Position numbers and translations under genes: made by a program. 23,157 bases of DNA from an uncultured Zetaproteobacteria bacterium (lineage in GTDB: Bacteria > Pseudomonadota > Zetaproteobacteria > Mariprofundales > Mariprofundaceae): contig CAMZLX010000067.1 of NCBI GenBank assembly GCA_947311795.1, forward strand, positions 1 to 23,157. The letters run 5' to 3'. The notes beneath the pieces are model-generated. The model was not told the DNA's origin. It did no database searches and worked only from the letters and a program-made list of their open reading frames with translations. Of the stretch, positions 22,635-23,157 are shown piece after piece. Within the stretch, counting starts at the first letter, position 1, and the number at the start of each line of letters is the position of its first letter.

Positions 22635-23157
22635 TTAGAAAACAATATCCAACATCTTCATCGCCAGCAGCAGTAAAATGACGGCGAATATTTTTTTCAA
22701 CAAGGCTACAGGCAATTGATGGGCAAGTTTCGCTCCTATGGGTGCAATGAATATACTGACCACTGAAATCAGCAACACGGCAGGTAAATACACATAACCC
22801 ACACTGTATGCGGGTAATCCTTGTTCACCCCAGCCAGCAATGGCATAACCCACTGCCCCTGCCACCGCAATCGGCACACCAAGTGCTGCAGACGTAGCAA
22901 TGGCATGTTGAATTTTAACATTGCACCATGTGAGAAACGGCACACTCATCGTGCCGCCACCAATTGCCACCAATGCCGATATACCACCAATGCCAAAACC
23001 CGCCAACCCAAGCCCCAGTTTATGGGGTAAAGAGCGGTTGGGTTTGGGTTTAATATTAAGAAACATCTGAATCGCCACATAAGTCATAAACACACTGAAA
23101 AAGATGGCAAGAAAGGTGCGTGGCAAATACGATGTGAAAAATGAGAGAATGAATGTG
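22635..23157 (-). CDS. TauE/SafE-family transporter, C-terminal part (5' end outside window)
   Basis: The frame is open to the right edge, so the N-terminus is missing; about 173 residues are seen. Four hydrophobic helices are visible. The loop motif GIGGISALVAIGGGTMSVPFL, then IATSAALGVPIAVAGAVGYAIAGW, identifies the second repeat of the TauE/SafE (DUF81) family. These inner-membrane proteins export or import sulfite, sulfoacetate or similar sulfur compounds. The C-terminus, with LKKIFAVILLLLAMKML, is complete. The 195-bp gap to the helicase gene holds the helicase promoter and no other gene I can support. The substrate cannot be inferred from this part. Confidence 0.88.
   Translation of the reverse strand, partial: TFILSFFTSYLPRTFLAIFFSVFMTYVAIQMFLNIKPKPNRSLPHKLGLGLAGFGIGGISALVAIGGGTMSVPFLTWCNVKIQHAIATSAALGVPIAVAGAVGYAIAGWGEQGLPAYSVGYVYLPAVLLISVVSIFIAPIGAKLAHQLPVALLKKIFAVILLLLAMKMLDIVF

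Overview
The window looks like an ordinary proteobacterial chromosome of moderate GC, with densely packed genes and many 1-8 bp start/stop overlaps. It has an E. coli-type PurB, a PilP-like protein, a three-part Rhodospirillum-like transhydrogenase, type III pantothenate kinase, AmpD and a TonB/ExbBD system. That points to a free-living Gram-negative proteobacterium. A zetaproteobacterial or gammaproteobacterial origin is only my guess from gene style; no rRNA or other phylogenetic marker is present.

Layout. (1) 1-1738, + strand: the 3' end of purB, a lone pilP-like gene, and nth. (2) 1735-5805: a peptide-modification-type cassette. On the - strand, in transcription order, lie a 139-residue protein with 15 cysteines and a Tat-like RRKLLK leader, a radical SAM protein with a SPASM-like C-terminus, a PqqD-like carrier protein and an HprK-like P-loop kinase. 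A nucleotidyltransferase-fold gene is divergent from them on the + strand. (3) 5844-6690: an exported c-type cytochrome converges on a glycine-zipper exported protein across a shared terminator hairpin. (4) 6715-9623, - strand: pntA1-pntA2-pntB. (5) 9735-14602, + strand: a membrane protein, nadC, a parDE-like toxin-antitoxin pair, birA (no DNA-binding domain), coaX, a membrane-anchored protein of unknown function, and ampD. (6) 14689-20881, + strand: a small lipoprotein, a LytS-type histidine kinase, a LytTR response regulator, a TonB-dependent receptor, and exbB-exbD-tonB. This reads as one self-contained sensing and uptake unit. (7) 20900-21093: a MITE-like element with 14-bp terminal inverted repeats, carrying a nested pair of REP-like palindromes. 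(8) 21156-23157, - strand: an RhlE-type DEAD-box helicase whose promoter suggests a leaderless mRNA, then a TauE/SafE transporter cut by the window edge.

The best candidate for an undescribed system is region 2. The cysteine-rich protein has the strongest ribosome binding site of the cassette. Behind it are a radical SAM enzyme and a PqqD domain (the usual enzyme/peptide-chaperone pair of RiPP maturation), plus a kinase and a nucleotidyltransferase, two families that also occur as tailoring genes in lasso-peptide clusters. No lasso cyclase, protease or dedicated exporter is visible, so the chemistry and the product are unknown.
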